Translations under genes and position numbers: made by a program | Shown: positions 63,759-64,000 of the stretch, piece by piece | Layout of the letters: each line of letters opens with the position of its first letter | How positions within the stretch are numbered: the first letter of the stretch is position 1 | Assembly (NCBI RefSeq): GCF_041435215.1 | Contig: NZ_CP108394.1 | Span: 9,052,001 to 9,116,000, forward strand | Source of the DNA: Streptomyces sp. NBC_01314 | Lineage (GTDB): Bacteria; Actinomycetota; Actinomycetes; Streptomycetales; Streptomycetaceae | Reading direction: 5' to 3' | Length of the DNA: 64,000 nt | The notes under the pieces: generated by a model | What the model was told of the DNA's origin: nothing | Databases searched by the model: none | The model's input: the letters and a program-made list of their open reading frames with translations, nothing else

Positions 63759-64000
63759 AGATCTGGCTCGACGGCGGACTGCAGGACATCGACTCCGCAC
63801 GTGTCTCCGTCCTCGATCACGGGCTGACCGTGGGCGACGGCGTCTTCGAGACCGCGAAGACCGTCGACGGGCGGCCGTTCGCGCTGACCCGCCACCTCGA
63901 CCGGCTGGCCCTCTCGGCACGCGGACTCGGCCTGCCCGAGCCCGACCTCGACGAGGTGCGCTGCGGCTGCTCCGCCGTCCTGGCGGCCAACCCGGTGGCG
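63755..64000 (+). CDS. pabC: Aminodeoxychorismate lyase (class IV aminotransferase fold), 5' part
   Basis: 82 codons visible, cut by the window end. GTG 63755 overlaps the pabB stop (GTGA) and has GGGAGGA upstream. Reads KIWLDGGLQDIDSARVSVLD then HGLTVGDGVFETAKTVDGRP and LTRHLDRLALSARGLGLP, typical of fold-type IV PLP enzymes; the PLP lysine lies beyond the window. Coupling to pabB argues for lyase releasing p-aminobenzoate and pyruvate rather than a branched-chain aminotransferase. Confidence 0.88.
   Translation, partial: MKIWLDGGLQDIDSARVSVLDHGLTVGDGVFETAKTVDGRPFALTRHLDRLALSARGLGLPEPDLDEVRCGCSAVLAANPVA

Overview
The window is high-GC DNA with GTG starts, 4-nt ATGA/GTGA gene overlaps, mostly G/C third codon positions and Streptomyces-type gene families. 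The gene order (infC-rpmI-rplT, pheST, argCJBDR/argH, a GlpQ1-like gene, metNIQ, cob genes, pab genes) matches what I remember of a chromosomal core region of Streptomyces. It reads as ordinary core chromosome with no transposase, integrase, phage or CRISPR signature.

Layout. 1-12.7 kb: end of an SseB-family gene, a DUF1844 gene, infC-rpmI-rplT with a long structured leader and a non-AUG infC start, a TrmH-type methylase, an orphan sensor kinase, pheST, a SpoIIE/PP2C-type phosphatase, an NsdA-like regulator and a Nudix hydrolase. 12.4-19.2 kb: small membrane protein, 3-hydroxybutyryl-CoA dehydrogenase, Tat-exported GHL10-type hydrolase, DUF1918, a divergent EamA transporter/MocR regulator pair, a GNAT and a phosphatase-fold protein lacking its catalytic histidines. 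19.6-25.3 kb: secreted GH51-type arabinofuranosidase, an HTH-less LysR effector domain with a basic tail opposite a DUF5997 gene, and an LRV-repeat protein.

25.3-37.7 kb: arginine biosynthesis, argCJBDR in one tight operon and argH alone, each behind a promoter overlapped by ARG-box-like repeats. Between them on the minus strand lie a flavin redox module (ferric-reductase-like membrane protein, triple FMN-binding protein, ApbE flavin transferase), a PPOX flavoprotein and a secreted three-repeat protein carrying a 339-bp direct DNA duplication. 37.9-45.5 kb: aldo/keto reductase, TetR-MFS efflux pair with a nested palindromic operator, PlsC, GlpQ1-like phosphodiesterase with a PHO-box-like site, a sigma-like protein, GNAT, two small membrane proteins.

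45.6-57 kb: methionine/sulfur and cobalamin block. A 28-codon Cys/Met-rich leader peptide precedes metNIQ; then a GNAT, cobL, a very large protein joining an ~890-residue disordered region to BluB and CobT, and cobA. 57-64 kb: a second TrmH methylase, a Ser/Thr kinase, small proteins, an APH-fold kinase, a zinc-ribbon protein, a minus-strand tRNA cluster (Gly, Cys, three Val) and pabB-pabC, the last cut by the window end.

A dispersed repeat family (core GGGGCGCGGGGAACTGCG or GGGGCGCGGGGCTG...) sits just past the 3' ends of many genes; two copies supply the TAG stop and one has become the C-terminal tail of a phosphatase.
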